44,405 bases of DNA, from the NCBI GenBank assembly GCA_017520425.1, contig JAFXFO010000037.1, positions 1 through 44,405 of the forward strand, written 5' to 3'. The stretch's first letter is position 1. Each line of letters opens with the position of its first letter. Below the pieces are notes generated by a model. The model was given only the letters and a program-made list of their open reading frames with translations, was not told where the DNA came from and searched no databases. A program made the position numbers and the translations under genes. Positions 32,180-41,790 of this stretch are shown here, one piece after another. Origin of the DNA: Lachnospiraceae bacterium. GTDB taxonomy: Bacteria; Bacillota; Clostridia; Lachnospirales; Lachnospiraceae.

Positions 32180-32932
32180 ATGAAACTGATTTCTTGGAAT
32201 GTAAACGGCCTGCGTGCCTGTATGGATAAAGGATTTATGGATTTTTTTAAGGAGATGGATGCGGATGTATTCTGCTTGCAGGAGACCAAGCTTCAGGCAG
32301 GTCAGATAGAGATGGATTTGCCGGGCTATTATCAGTATTGGAACTATGCAGAAAAGAAGGGATATTCGGGCACTGCCATGTTTACCAAGAAGGAGCCGTT
32401 GAATGTAACCTATGGCATCGGCGTGGAGGAGCATGACCATGAGGGACGTGTGATTACGGCTGAGTTTGAGGAGTACTATGTGGTGACGGTTTATACTCCA
32501 AATTCCCAGAGAGAACTGGCCAGACTGAACTATCGTATGACCTGGGAAGAGGCGTTTTTGAATTACATTAAGAGCCTGGATGCGAAGAAACCGGTGATTT
32601 TCTGCGGTGATTTGAATGTGGCACATAAAGAAATCGACTTAAAGAATCCTAAGACCAATCACAAGAATGCAGGCTTTACGGACGAGGAGAGAGCTTGCTT
32701 CAGTAAGGTGTTGGAGACTGGTTTTGTGGATACCTTCCGATATTTTTATCCGGAGATGAAGGATATTTATTCCTGGTGGTCCTATATGTTCCAGGCCAGA
32801 GCCAAGAATGCAGGATGGAGAATTGATTATTTTGTGACATCCGAAAGAATGAATGATGCACTGACAGATGCAAAGATTCATACTGCCGTTATGGGTTCCG
32901 ACCATTGTCCGGTAGAGCTGACCTTGAAGTAG
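32180..32932 (+). CDS. Exodeoxyribonuclease III (AP endonuclease, ExoA/XthA-type)
   Basis: Cuts DNA at abasic sites and has 3'-5' exonuclease activity in base excision repair. The 250-residue protein carries the family set: N7 in [11 protein letters not shown], the metal ligand E35 in [23 protein letters not shown], the active-site D144 and N146 in [20 protein letters not shown], and the final D241-H242 in GSDHCPVEL. The length is typical. Start ATG 32180 has GGAGG 12 bases before. The DNA-3-methyladenine glycosylase gene begins 13 bases after its stop: that enzyme generates the abasic sites this one processes, so co-transcription makes functional sense. Confidence 0.96.
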   Translation: MKLISWNVNGLRACMDKGFMDFFKEMDADVFCLQETKLQAGQIEMDLPGYYQYWNYAEKKGYSGTAMFTKKEPLNVTYGIGVEEHDHEGRVITAEFEEYYVVTVYTPNSQRELARLNYRMTWEEAFLNYIKSLDAKKPVIFCGDLNVAHKEIDLKNPKTNHKNAGFTDEERACFSKVLETGFVDTFRYFYPEMKDIYSWWSYMFQARAKNAGWRIDYFVTSERMNDALTDAKIHTAVMGSDHCPVELTLK

Positions 32933-32945
32933 AAAGGGTATCTTC

Positions 32946-33644
32946 ATGTGGAAGGATGAATTATGTAAACTGAATGGAGAGTTGCCGCAAGGGGAAAGGC
33001 TATCTCGTAGCTTTTTTACCAGAGACGGACTGACTGTGGCCAAGGAGCTGTTGGGAAAGGTACTGGTCCACGAGACACCCATAGGAACCGTTCGTGGCAT
33101 CATCACGGAAGTGGAAAGTTATATGGGTGTGGAGGATAAAGGTTCTCATACCTATGGTGGCCGACGCACGGAGCGTTCAGAGCCTATGTTTCATATAGGG
33201 GGTACGTCATATGTGTACTTTACCTACGGTATGTATCATTGCATGAATATTGCTACGGATGTGGAGGACAATCCCCAGGCAGTACTGATTCGAAGTGTGG
33301 TTCCTGCAGATAAAGAGTCTGAGGAGCGGATGCTGGATTTGCGTTTGGAGGCGTCTTTGGCAAGTATCAGAAAGAGGAAGGAAGCTAAGGACGAGGAAGT
33401 TACCCCTTCCGAAGTGGAGCGTAAGAAAAAGAGCCTTTTGAAGCATTTGGCAGATGGTCCCGGGAAGCTTTGCATAGCTATGGGAGTGAATAAGCAGCAA
33501 AATGATGTGGATATGGTGAAGAGCAAGACCTTCTATGTGACGGAAGGTGTGGAAGTGTTGCCTGCGGAGATTCAGGCAGGGAAACGCATCGGTATTGATT
33601 ATGCAGAGGAAGCCGCGGATTATTTGTGGCGGTTTTTCATGTGA
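32946..33644 (+). CDS. DNA-3-methyladenine glycosylase (AAG/MPG family)
   Basis: Removes 3-methyladenine and other alkylated purines from DNA. The 232-residue protein matches the AAG (Mpg) family: RSFFTRDGLTVAKELLGKVL, GIITEVESYMGVEDKGSHTY (the catalytic Glu lies in TEVESY), GGRRTERSEPMFHIGG, SYVYFTYGMYHCMNIATD, then QAVLIRSVVP, and DGPGKLCIAMGVNKQQNDVD. A charged insertion (RKRKEAKDEEVTPSEVERKK, residues about 140-160) is longer than usual. The start is ATG 32946, with a weak SD (AAAGGGTATCTTC). The gene is the second of a repair block, closed by two hairpins. Confidence 0.95.
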   Translation: MWKDELCKLNGELPQGERLSRSFFTRDGLTVAKELLGKVLVHETPIGTVRGIITEVESYMGVEDKGSHTYGGRRTERSEPMFHIGGTSYVYFTYGMYHCMNIATDVEDNPQAVLIRSVVPADKESEERMLDLRLEASLASIRKRKEAKDEEVTPSEVERKKKSLLKHLADGPGKLCIAMGVNKQQNDVDMVKSKTFYVTEGVEVLPAEIQAGKRIGIDYAEEAADYLWRFFM

Positions 33645-33678
33645 TAGGAAATTGTGCGAGTACGGTGGTGGAGATTAA

Positions 33679-33730
33679 GAAGAATTGCGAAGCAATTCTT
33701 CCAAGCGGATACGCCGGTATCCGCTTTTTC
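33679..33730 (+). terminator. Double hairpin terminator before addB
   Basis: A perfect 10-bp hairpin GAAGAATTGC/GCAATTCTTC (33679-33701, loop GAA) is followed immediately by a second 10-bp hairpin AAGCGGATAC/GTATCCGCTT (33703-33726) and TTTTT. The second alone is a good terminator; the first may be a separate structure. AddAB expression therefore needs its own promoter, though none was clear in the 30 bases that remain. Confidence 0.85.
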
Positions 33731-33760
33731 ATAGATTAGTAGAGGAATAAGGAGGAACAC

Positions 33761-36700
33761 ATGAGCCTACGGTTTTGTTTCGGTCCGTCCGGGTCGGGAA
33801 AGAGCTACAAAGTATATAGTGAAATCATAGAACGTTCTATGAAGAGTCCGAAACAGAACTTTTTAATCATAGTTCCGGACCAGTTTACCATGCAAACCCA
33901 GAAAGAATTGGTGAGTATGCACCCCCAAGAAGGCATCCTGAATGTGGATGTCTTAAGCTTCGGACGACTGAGCCATCGAATTTTTGAGGAAGTAGGCGGC
34001 GAAAAGATTCCCGTACTGGATGATACCGGCAAAAGTCTGGTGTTGCAGAGGGTGGCGGCTTCCATTAAGGAGGAATTGCCGGCACTGGGCAGTCATTTAC
34101 ACAAGCAGGGGTATATCCATGAGGTAAAGAGTGCCATTTCCGAGTTTATGCAGTACGGCTTAAGTATGGAGGACGTAGACAAGCTTACGGAATTTGCCCG
34201 GAAAAGGGGCGCACTTTATTATAAATTAAAAGATTTAAGCCTTTTGTATAATAGTTTCTTGGAATATATCAAGGGGCATTTTATCACTACGGAGGAACGT
34301 ATGGATGTACTGCGTCGTAAGCTGGTGCATTCCGATATTCTGAAGGGCAGCGTGGTAGTATTTGACGGATTTACCGGATTTACCCCTATCCAGAACCGTT
34401 TGATTCAGGAAATCATGACCTTGACGGATGAAGTACTGGTGACGATTACTCTGGGCGAAGAGGAGGATCCTTTTCAAATGGACGGGGAACAGAAACTATT
34501 TTACTTAAGCAAGAAGACGGTCAGTGATTTGGAACGTCTGGCCAAGGAAGCAGGTGTGGAGCGTGGACAGGATATGTATCTGAGCGGAAGTCCATCTCCC
34601 CGCTTTGCAAACCGGGTGGCCCTTACCTATTTGGAAAAGCATCTGTTCCGTGCACCGGGAGAGGTTTTCGCAGAGGAGCAGGAGAGTATTTTTATCAGCG
34701 AGGCACCTACTACCGGGGAAGAAGTGCATCAGACCGGTTTACAGATTTCGGAACTGATTCGTCAGCACAAATTTCAGTATCGGGACATTGCTATTATTTG
34801 TTCGGATTTGGAAAGCTATGCGCCCTTTATGGAAAGAGAGTTTGCGGACATGGGTATCCCCTGCTATTTGGACCGGACCAGGGGTATTGTTTTGAATCCC
34901 ATGATTGAGTACATCAAGAGTGGCTTGGAGCTGTATATCCGTGATTTTTCCTACGAAAGTGTATTCCATTATCTGCGCAGCGGACTGGCTGATTTTACTA
35001 CGGAAGAAGTGGATATTTTAGAGAATTATATTATTCAGACCGGTATCCGGGGCAAGCAGAAATGGAACCGTCTTTTTACCCACAAGATTAAATCCATGGG
35101 GGAGGATGAGGAAGCTTTACAGCAAATCAACGAGCTGAGAAGCCGCTTCACGGAGCAGGTGGCAGGACTGGAGGTCAAGGGTCTCACAGCAGCCCATATC
35201 CATGTGGGAAACCTGTATCAATTCCTGGTACAAAACCGGGTGCAGGAGAAGCTTGAGATTTATGAAAAGCAGTTTACGGCGCAGGGAGATTTTGTCCGTG
35301 CCAAGGAGTACGGGCAGATTTATCGACTGGTAATAGAGCTGTTAGACCAGATTTACGGTTTGTTAGGAGAGGAGCAAATCAATCTGCAGGAGTTTTTGGA
35401 AATATTGGTGGCTGGCTTTGGAGAAATCGAAGTGGGAACCATCCCCCAGAATGTGGACCGTATCCTGGTGGGCGATATGGAGCGTACCCGTTTGAAACAG
35501 GTGAAGGTATTGTTTTTCCTGGGTGTAAACGATGGCAATATTCCCCGCAGTGCTTCCAAGGGTGGTATCATATCCGATATGGACAGGGAGTTTTTGAAGG
35601 AGTCGGATTTGGAACTGGCACCCACTCCCAGACAGCAGATGTTTATTCAGCGGTTTTATCTGTATCTGAATCTGACCAAGCCTTCGGAGAGACTGTATTT
35701 GTCCTACGCAAAGGTAAATGGGGCAGGCAAAACCTTGCGCCCCTCTTATTTGATTGAAACCGTTCGGAAAATGTATCCCGTACTATCTATAGAGCAACCC
35801 TTCCGCAAGCCCGTATTAGAGCAACTGGTAACCCCTAAGGAAGGGGTGCGTTATCTGGCTCAGTCTCTGCGGGAGTATGTGGAGAATGTGCCCGGAATCT
35901 TGGGTAAAGAAGAGCTCTTTGCCCTTTATCAGGCATACGAAGGCATGGAGGACTATGAAGGCTTGACGAAAGCCTTAAAGGAAGCCGCTTTCTATCGCTA
36001 TGAAGCAAACGGATTGTCTCAGGCGGTGGCCAGGGCCTTATACGGAAAAAATCTGGAAAACAGTGTGAGTCGTCTGGAAACCTATGCGGCTTGTGCTTAT
36101 CATCATTTCCTGCAGTACGGTTTGTCCCTAAAGGAACGGGAAGAGTTTGGCTTTGAAGCGGTGGATATGGGTAATATTTTCCACGGTGTATTGGATGAGT
36201 TTGCCCGTAGGTTAGAGGACAGTGAATATACCTGGTTTAACTTCCCACAGGAATTCGGGGAAAGCCAGGTGGCGGAAGCCATGGAGCAGGTGGCGGCAGA
36301 ATATGGTGCCGGTATCCTTTACAGCAGTGCTCGTCAGGCCTATGGTATCAAGCGTATGCAGAGAATTTTGAACCGTACAGTGGACACCTTGCAGAAGCAG
36401 CTGCAAAAGGGTGAATTTGTGCCTATGGGACATGAAATCTCCTTCCGCTATACGGAGAATTTGGAATCCGTGGATGTGACCTTATCTCAGGAGGAAAGGA
36501 TGCGTCTCACCGGGCGAATTGATCGTGTGGATGTGGCAGAGGATGGCGAACAGGTATATGTAAAAGTCATTGACTATAAATCCGGTATGCATCAATTCCA
36601 GTTGGCATCCGTGTATTACGGACTGCAGCTTCAGCTGGTGGTATATATGAATGCAGCCATGGAACTGGTAGGTAAGAAGTATCCGGACAAGGAAGTGGTA

Positions 36701-37177
36701 CCGGCGGCATTGCTTTACTATCATGTGGAGGATCCTATGGTAGAGGCAGATGGTGGTGCAGGTGAAGAAACGATCAATGAGATGATACAAAAGCAGCTGC
36801 GTATGAGCGGTGTGGTAAATGCACAGGACCATGTGGTGGAGCTTTTGGATAAGGAGATGACGGATAAGTCCCTGGTCATCCCCGTAGAACGGAAAAAGGA
36901 TGGTAGCTTTTCTGCCCGTTCCGACATCATGAGTGGGGAAGAACTGGCACTGGTGTCAGATTATGTAAACCACAAAGTGCGTGAAATCGGCAGAGGAATT
37001 CTGGCCGGTCATAAGGAGATAAATCCTTACGAAACAGACAAAAAAGAGGCTTGCGAGTATTGTGCCTACAAAAAGGTTTGTGGCTTTGACAGCAGTCTTC
37101 CCGGCTATGAGAAGCGTCTGTTAGAGGAAACAGACCAGACGGTTATTTATGAAAAGATGAAGGAGGTACTGGAGTAA
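33761..37177 (+). CDS. addB: AddAB helicase-nuclease subunit B
   Basis: Subunit of the AddAB complex that unwinds and resects double-strand breaks before RecA loading. The 1138-residue length is normal. The N-terminal Walker A is GPSGSGKS at 8-15. The RecB-like nuclease is at the C-terminus: TGRIDRVD about residue 910 and VKVIDYKSG shortly after, with Asp and Lys as active-site residues. The iron-sulfur cysteines are C778, C1098, C1101 and C1107. The spacing (320, 3, 6) equals the spacing I recall for the 4Fe-4S cysteines of B. subtilis AddB (801, 1121, 1124, 1130). ATG 33761 has AAGGAGGAAC upstream. The stop TAA overlaps the addA ATG by one base. Confidence 0.97.
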   Translation: MSLRFCFGPSGSGKSYKVYSEIIERSMKSPKQNFLIIVPDQFTMQTQKELVSMHPQEGILNVDVLSFGRLSHRIFEEVGGEKIPVLDDTGKSLVLQRVAASIKEELPALGSHLHKQGYIHEVKSAISEFMQYGLSMEDVDKLTEFARKRGALYYKLKDLSLLYNSFLEYIKGHFITTEERMDVLRRKLVHSDILKGSVVVFDGFTGFTPIQNRLIQEIMTLTDEVLVTITLGEEEDPFQMDGEQKLFYLSKKTVSDLERLAKEAGVERGQDMYLSGSPSPRFANRVALTYLEKHLFRAPGEVFAEEQESIFISEAPTTGEEVHQTGLQISELIRQHKFQYRDIAIICSDLESYAPFMEREFADMGIPCYLDRTRGIVLNPMIEYIKSGLELYIRDFSYESVFHYLRSGLADFTTEEVDILENYIIQTGIRGKQKWNRLFTHKIKSMGEDEEALQQINELRSRFTEQVAGLEVKGLTAAHIHVGNLYQFLVQNRVQEKLEIYEKQFTAQGDFVRAKEYGQIYRLVIELLDQIYGLLGEEQINLQEFLEILVAGFGEIEVGTIPQNVDRILVGDMERTRLKQVKVLFFLGVNDGNIPRSASKGGIISDMDREFLKESDLELAPTPRQQMFIQRFYLYLNLTKPSERLYLSYAKVNGAGKTLRPSYLIETVRKMYPVLSIEQPFRKPVLEQLVTPKEGVRYLAQSLREYVENVPGILGKEELFALYQAYEGMEDYEGLTKALKEAAFYRYEANGLSQAVARALYGKNLENSVSRLETYAACAYHHFLQYGLSLKEREEFGFEAVDMGNIFHGVLDEFARRLEDSEYTWFNFPQEFGESQVAEAMEQVAAEYGAGILYSSARQAYGIKRMQRILNRTVDTLQKQLQKGEFVPMGHEISFRYTENLESVDVTLSQEERMRLTGRIDRVDVAEDGEQVYVKVIDYKSGMHQFQLASVYYGLQLQLVVYMNAAMELVGKKYPDKEVVPAALLYYHVEDPMVEADGGAGEETINEMIQKQLRMSGVVNAQDHVVELLDKEMTDKSLVIPVERKKDGSFSARSDIMSGEELALVSDYVNHKVREIGRGILAGHKEINPYETDKKEACEYCAYKKVCGFDSSLPGYEKRLLEETDQTVIYEKMKEVLE

Positions 37178-40100
37178 TGGGCGTTTCATTTACACCGGAT
37201 CAGCAAAAAGTAATCGACCTTCATAATCGGAATATATTGGTATCAGCGGCAGCAGGAAGCGGTAAGACGGCAGTACTGGTAGAGCGTATCATACAGATGG
37301 TTTGTGATGAGAGCCATCCGGTGGATATCGACCGGTTGCTGATTGTGACCTTTACCAATGCGGCGGCAGCTGAGATGCGGGAACGTATCAGTTTAGGCAT
37401 TGCGGCTCGGGTGGAACAGCACCCGGAGTCTGCCCATATTGAGAGACAGGCTACCTTGCTGCATAATGCGCTGATTACCACCATTGACAGCTTTTGTCTG
37501 TATTTAATTAAAAATCATTTCCACGAAATCGGCTTGGATCCTGCTTTCCGTGTGGCGGATGAAGGAGAAATCAAGCTGTTAAAGCAGGAAATCATGGATG
37601 CCCTTTTGGAGGACTGCTTCGAAGCAGGAGAGGAGGGCTTTTTGGAGTGCGTGGAATACTTCTGCCCCGGCGGTAAGGAGAAGACCTTAGAAGAATTAAT
37701 CAAGAGATTACATGAGTTTGCATCCAGTCATCCCTGGCCCCATCAGTGGTTGAAGGAATGCAAAAAAGCATATGAACTTAAGAATGTGGAGGAGCTGGAG
37801 GCTTCTCCTTTGGGTCAGTATGCCCTGTATTATCTGAAGCAGATGGTGCTTGGCTGTGTCACGACCATGAAGCAGGTGGTGTTGTTAGCCCATGAGCCGG
37901 ATGGCCCCTATATGTATGGGGAGCTGGCTGAGGGTGAACTGGAGAGGCTTCAGAAGCTGGTAGAATGTGAGCATTTGCGGGATTGGGAGGTGCGTTTAAG
38001 CGGCTTTGAGTTCGGACGCCTTCCTTCGAAAAAGGACCCCAGTGTAAACGAAGAGAAAAAGGCCTTGGCAAAGGACTTAAGAGATCAGGTAAAGGGGACT
38101 CTGAAGAAACTGCAGGAGAGATTCTTTGGTACCTTGTTGGAGACTACCATGAGTCAGATTCGGGCATCCAAGAGAGCTGTGGACACTTTGGTAGAATTGA
38201 CCTTGGAATTTAGCCGCAGACTGCAGGAGAAAAAGCAGGAAAAGAAGATTCTGGACTTTTCCGATATGGAGCACTATGCCCTGGACATTCTGTTCAGTGA
38301 GGAAGAGGGCAAGATGGTGCCCAGCAAGGTGGCACTGGAGTATCGGGAGTATTTTGCAGAGATTTTGATAGACGAATATCAGGACAGTAATTTGGTACAG
38401 GAACTATTATTGCAGGTGATTTCCGGAGAGGATGAGGGCAATTATAACCGCTTTATGGTAGGCGATGTGAAGCAAAGTATTTACAAATTCCGTCAGGCCA
38501 GACCGGAGCTGTTCATGGAGAAGTATAAAGGTTACCGCAGTGAAGAGGCGCTGTGTCAGAGGATCGATTTGAGTCGGAACTTCCGAAGCCGTAGTTCCGT
38601 GCTGGATACCACCAATCATGTGTTTGAAAGATTGATGAGCGAAGAGGTGGGGGGGATTGCCTATGATGATAAGGCAGCCCTTTATGCAGGGGCGGAATAC
38701 CCTGCATATGAGGATAGTATCAGTGAGCTTCTTTTGCTGGAAAAGCCTACGGACGGTACCGAAGAAAAAGAAGCCGAAGGACGGATGCTGGCTAAGAAAA
38801 TCAAGGAGTTGAAGCAGACCTATCTGGTAACGGACAAGGAAACCAAGGCCTTACGCCCGGTAAAGTACTCGGATATGGTGATTTTGCTTCGTGCTACCAG
38901 CGGCTGGGATGAGGCCTTTAAGAAGGCTTTGGAAGCAGAAGGAATCCCGGTGTATATAACCTCTAAGACAGGGTATTTTGCGGCTACCGAGGTACAGGAG
39001 CTGTTGCAATTCTTGCGGGTATTGGTGAATCCCCGTCAGGATATTCCTTTGTTTGGTGTGATGAAGTCCCTGTTTGGGGGCTTTACGGAAGAGGAGATTG
39101 CCCTGCTTCGAAGTATGGATAAGAAAATAAGTCTGTGGGAATGTGTGCAGCAGGCAGCAGGAGAAGGGGACGAAAAGTGTGCCGTTTTTCTGACCACCAT
39201 GGAGAAATACCGCTCCTATACGGTTTATATGCCCATTAGGGAGCTTTTACAGACTGTCGTGGAGGATTTTGCCTATCTGCCCTATGTGACCGCTCTGCCG
39301 GCCGGCAGTAAGCGTAAGGCCAATGTGGAGATGCTTTTTACCAAGGCATCGGATTTTGAGAAAACCAGTTATTACGGACTGTTTCATTTTGTGCGTTATA
39401 TTGAGCAGCTGGAAAAATATGATGTGGATTACGGTCAGGAGGAAATGCTGGACGAAAGTGCAGATGTGGTGCGGATTATGAGTATCCACAAAAGCAAGGG
39501 TCTGGAATTTCCGGTGACCTTTGTAGCGGGACTGGCCAAGTCCTTTAACCTGATGGATGTAAATAAAAGCTTCCTGATGGATATGGATTTGGGTGTGGCT
39601 ACAGACTATGTCAATATAAAGGAACGATATAAAGTAAAGAGCTTTTTGCGCACTGTAATGGCGGCCAAACTGAAGGAAGATACTTTGGCAGAGGAGCTGC
39701 GTGTGCTTTATGTGGCACTGACCAGAGCCAAGGAAAAGCTGATACTGACAGCCACTCTGGAGGATGCGGCACAATGCTGGGAGACGAGGAATCCGAAGGG
39801 AATCGAGAGGATGACCTTTGCAGACTTCCTGGCGGCCAACAGCTTGTTGGACTTTTTGCTGCCCACCTTACAGGAAGAGGATGTACGTGTCAGCATCTAC
39901 GGTCAGGAAGACTTGTTGGCAGAGGAGCTTTCGGAGCAGCTTCAGCTGGGGGGACGCAAATTGGCTTTAGAGAAGGGGGAAGAGGCGGACTCGAACTGGA
40001 AAGAAACATTGGAAGGTATCTTTGCCTATGAGTATCCTCATGAGAATCTGCAAAGCCTCTATACCAAAACCACTGTATCGGAGCTGAAAATAGCTGCCAT

Positions 40101-40728
40101 GGCGGACAAGGACGAGGCTGCGTACCATGCCTTTGAAGAGCCGGAACAGGAACCCATACTGCCCGCATTTATGAGAGAGCAGGAACAGCAGGTAAGCGGT
40201 GCTACACGTGGTAATGCTTACCATAAAGCCATGGAGTTGATGGATTTTGAGAAGGTGTATGATGAACAGGGTGTGCCTGTGTGGGATAAGGTAGAAGCAC
40301 TTATGGATTCTTATGTGACGGATGGCCGACTGGAGCCGGATTATAAGGAGATTCTGAGTAAACATAAACTGATGAATTTCCTGAAAGATCCTTTGGCGAA
40401 GCGAATGAAGGAGGCACAACAGGCCGGACTGCTTTACAAGGAACAGCCCTTCGTGCTGGGAATACCGGCGAATCGTCTGAATCAGGATTTCCCTTCCGAG
40501 GAGAAGGTACTGATACAGGGTATCATCGACGCCTTCTTTGTGGAGGATGGCGAGATTGTACTGGTGGATTATAAGACAGATAGGGTTACTTCGGGCAAGG
40601 AACTTTGGGATCGCTACGAAACCCAGCTGGACCACTATGAGGAAGCATTGACTAAGCTGATGCAGATGCCGGTGAAGGAGAGGATTCTGTACTCCTTCAG
40701 CTTGGAGAGATGTGTGAGTGGTTCTTAG
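37177..40728 (+). CDS. addA: AddAB helicase-nuclease subunit A
   Basis: The helicase and 3'-strand nuclease motor of AddAB, 1183 residues (normal is about 1200). UvrD-like helicase motifs are complete: motif I SAAAGSGKTAVLVERI (K30), Ia LLIVTFTNAAAAEMRERI, II LIDEYQDSN (D399, E400), III MVGDVKQSIYKFRQARPELF, IV LSRNFRSRSSVLD, V VRIMSIHKSKGLEFPVTFVA and VI EELRVLYVALTRAKEKL. The RecB nuclease domain lies at the end, with D1131 and K1133 in VLVDYKTDRV and RGNAYHKAMELMDF upstream. Its start overlaps addB by one base, so the two are translated together. The small P-loop kinase gene begins 25 bases later. Confidence 0.98.
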   Translation: MGVSFTPDQQKVIDLHNRNILVSAAAGSGKTAVLVERIIQMVCDESHPVDIDRLLIVTFTNAAAAEMRERISLGIAARVEQHPESAHIERQATLLHNALITTIDSFCLYLIKNHFHEIGLDPAFRVADEGEIKLLKQEIMDALLEDCFEAGEEGFLECVEYFCPGGKEKTLEELIKRLHEFASSHPWPHQWLKECKKAYELKNVEELEASPLGQYALYYLKQMVLGCVTTMKQVVLLAHEPDGPYMYGELAEGELERLQKLVECEHLRDWEVRLSGFEFGRLPSKKDPSVNEEKKALAKDLRDQVKGTLKKLQERFFGTLLETTMSQIRASKRAVDTLVELTLEFSRRLQEKKQEKKILDFSDMEHYALDILFSEEEGKMVPSKVALEYREYFAEILIDEYQDSNLVQELLLQVISGEDEGNYNRFMVGDVKQSIYKFRQARPELFMEKYKGYRSEEALCQRIDLSRNFRSRSSVLDTTNHVFERLMSEEVGGIAYDDKAALYAGAEYPAYEDSISELLLLEKPTDGTEEKEAEGRMLAKKIKELKQTYLVTDKETKALRPVKYSDMVILLRATSGWDEAFKKALEAEGIPVYITSKTGYFAATEVQELLQFLRVLVNPRQDIPLFGVMKSLFGGFTEEEIALLRSMDKKISLWECVQQAAGEGDEKCAVFLTTMEKYRSYTVYMPIRELLQTVVEDFAYLPYVTALPAGSKRKANVEMLFTKASDFEKTSYYGLFHFVRYIEQLEKYDVDYGQEEMLDESADVVRIMSIHKSKGLEFPVTFVAGLAKSFNLMDVNKSFLMDMDLGVATDYVNIKERYKVKSFLRTVMAAKLKEDTLAEELRVLYVALTRAKEKLILTATLEDAAQCWETRNPKGIERMTFADFLAANSLLDFLLPTLQEEDVRVSIYGQEDLLAEELSEQLQLGGRKLALEKGEEADSNWKETLEGIFAYEYPHENLQSLYTKTTVSELKIAAMADKDEAAYHAFEEPEQEPILPAFMREQEQQVSGATRGNAYHKAMELMDFEKVYDEQGVPVWDKVEALMDSYVTDGRLEPDYKEILSKHKLMNFLKDPLAKRMKEAQQAGLLYKEQPFVLGIPANRLNQDFPSEEKVLIQGIIDAFFVEDGEIVLVDYKTDRVTSGKELWDRYETQLDHYEEALTKLMQMPVKERILYSFSLERCVSGS

Positions 40729-40753
40729 AGAGAGTTTACAGTGAGGTAAGACT

Positions 40754-41269
40754 ATGATTATTTTAATAACAGGAGCATCACATACAGGCAAAACGGCACT
40801 GGCACAGAAGCTGCTGGAAAAATATAAATATTCCTATTTATCCATAGATCATTTGAAAATGGGCTTAATACGCAGTGGAAATACTGACCTTACACCCATG
40901 AGCGACGATAGTGAGCTGACAGTATATTTATGGCCCATCGTCCGGGAAATGATTAAAACAGCCATTGAAAATAAGCAGAATCTAATCGTGGAGGGATGCT
41001 ATATTCCCTTTGATTGGGCGAAGGATTTTGAGCCGGAATATCTGGAATACATCCGTTACTATTGCCTGGTGATGAGTGAGAGCTACATAAAAAATCATTT
41101 TGCGGATATCAAGAAATATGCCAATGTGGCGGAAAATCGTTTGGATGATGAGTGGTGTACATTGGAAAGCGTGCTGGAGGATAATGCGGAAATATTAGTA
41201 CTTGCAAAAAAGTATAAAGTGAAATATATCCTCATAGATGACAAGTACGAGATCAATATTGAGTTATAA
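40754..41269 (+). CDS. P-loop kinase-like protein (zeta-toxin/adenylate-kinase type), function unknown
   Basis: A 171-residue nucleotide-binding protein. The Walker A is GASHTGKTALAQKL at residues 7-14, followed by YLSIDHLKMGLIRSG, where the Asp after the second strand is typical of small-molecule kinases and zeta-like kinases. NLIVEGCYIPFDWAKDF is a Walker-B-like strand with a glutamate. EYIRYYCLVMSESYIKNHFA and RLDDEWCTLE could supply the lid. The end, LAKKYKVKYILIDDKYEINI, closes the fold. There is no antitoxin gene next to it, so a toxin role is not supported; a metabolite kinase is as likely. An SD (GTGAGGTAAGACT) lies before the ATG. Confidence 0.75.
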   Translation: MIILITGASHTGKTALAQKLLEKYKYSYLSIDHLKMGLIRSGNTDLTPMSDDSELTVYLWPIVREMIKTAIENKQNLIVEGCYIPFDWAKDFEPEYLEYIRYYCLVMSESYIKNHFADIKKYANVAENRLDDEWCTLESVLEDNAEILVLAKKYKVKYILIDDKYEINIEL

Positions 41270-41300
41270 TGTATTTCACAATGAGGGGGAATCAACAAAG

Positions 41301-41741
41301 ATGACTGCCGGAGAAATTATGGCGGAAGCGGACAAGCTTCTGCAAAAATGGAACTTGTATTCTGTGGAAAACAGGACTTATATAGAAAATATGTTTAATG
41401 GTTCAAATAGGTATGACATGCTGTTAAATGTAGATGTGATGCAGAAACAGGCCAGAATCTATATGCTGGAAAGAGGAGTAATCATCTGCGAATACAGAAC
41501 CACGAAGAAAGAGGTTGTGATATATGTTGTTATTCGGGATATCATCGAACGAATAGTGAATACATTTATTTGGGATTCGTATGCAGATGAAAAAGGACGT
41601 TTGCATTTTACAGGAACTGTACATGATCTTAGCAAGAGGATGGTAGATGAGGCGTTTTTGTTAATGGGAGAGCCATATACGGACTGGAATAAGCAGGGGA
41701 TATCCATGTATAATTTAGATAAAATAGCGTTATTTGATTAA
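41301..41741 (+). CDS. Small protein, possibly Imm63-like
   Basis: A 146-residue cytosolic protein. The central region MLERGVIICEYRTTKKEVVI, with YVVIRDIIERIVNTFIWDSY downstream, and the helix DLSKRMVDEAFLLMGEPYTD resemble the Imm63 immunity domain as I remember it: a conserved ERG-type turn followed by residues of a strand, then a helix with W/D, and a C-terminal helix. Imm63 proteins are predicted to protect against polymorphic toxins. No toxin gene is adjacent, and the match is by eye. ATG 41301 is used, with GAGGGGGA about 12 bases upstream; a longer reading from 41238 overlaps the previous gene and has no SD. Confidence 0.45.
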   Translation: MTAGEIMAEADKLLQKWNLYSVENRTYIENMFNGSNRYDMLLNVDVMQKQARIYMLERGVIICEYRTTKKEVVIYVVIRDIIERIVNTFIWDSYADEKGRLHFTGTVHDLSKRMVDEAFLLMGEPYTDWNKQGISMYNLDKIALFD

Positions 41742-41790
41742 AAGTATAAAACAATTTGTAGGGGAATATTTGAAGTTTGAGGAGTGCTGT

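Noticed and set aside
40754-41741. Toxin-antitoxin pair (zeta-like kinase with the following small gene)
   Set aside because: The Walker A protein lacks recognisable zeta-toxin active-site residues beyond the P-loop. The neighbouring gene is on the wrong side for the usual epsilon-zeta order and resembles an Imm63-type protein instead.
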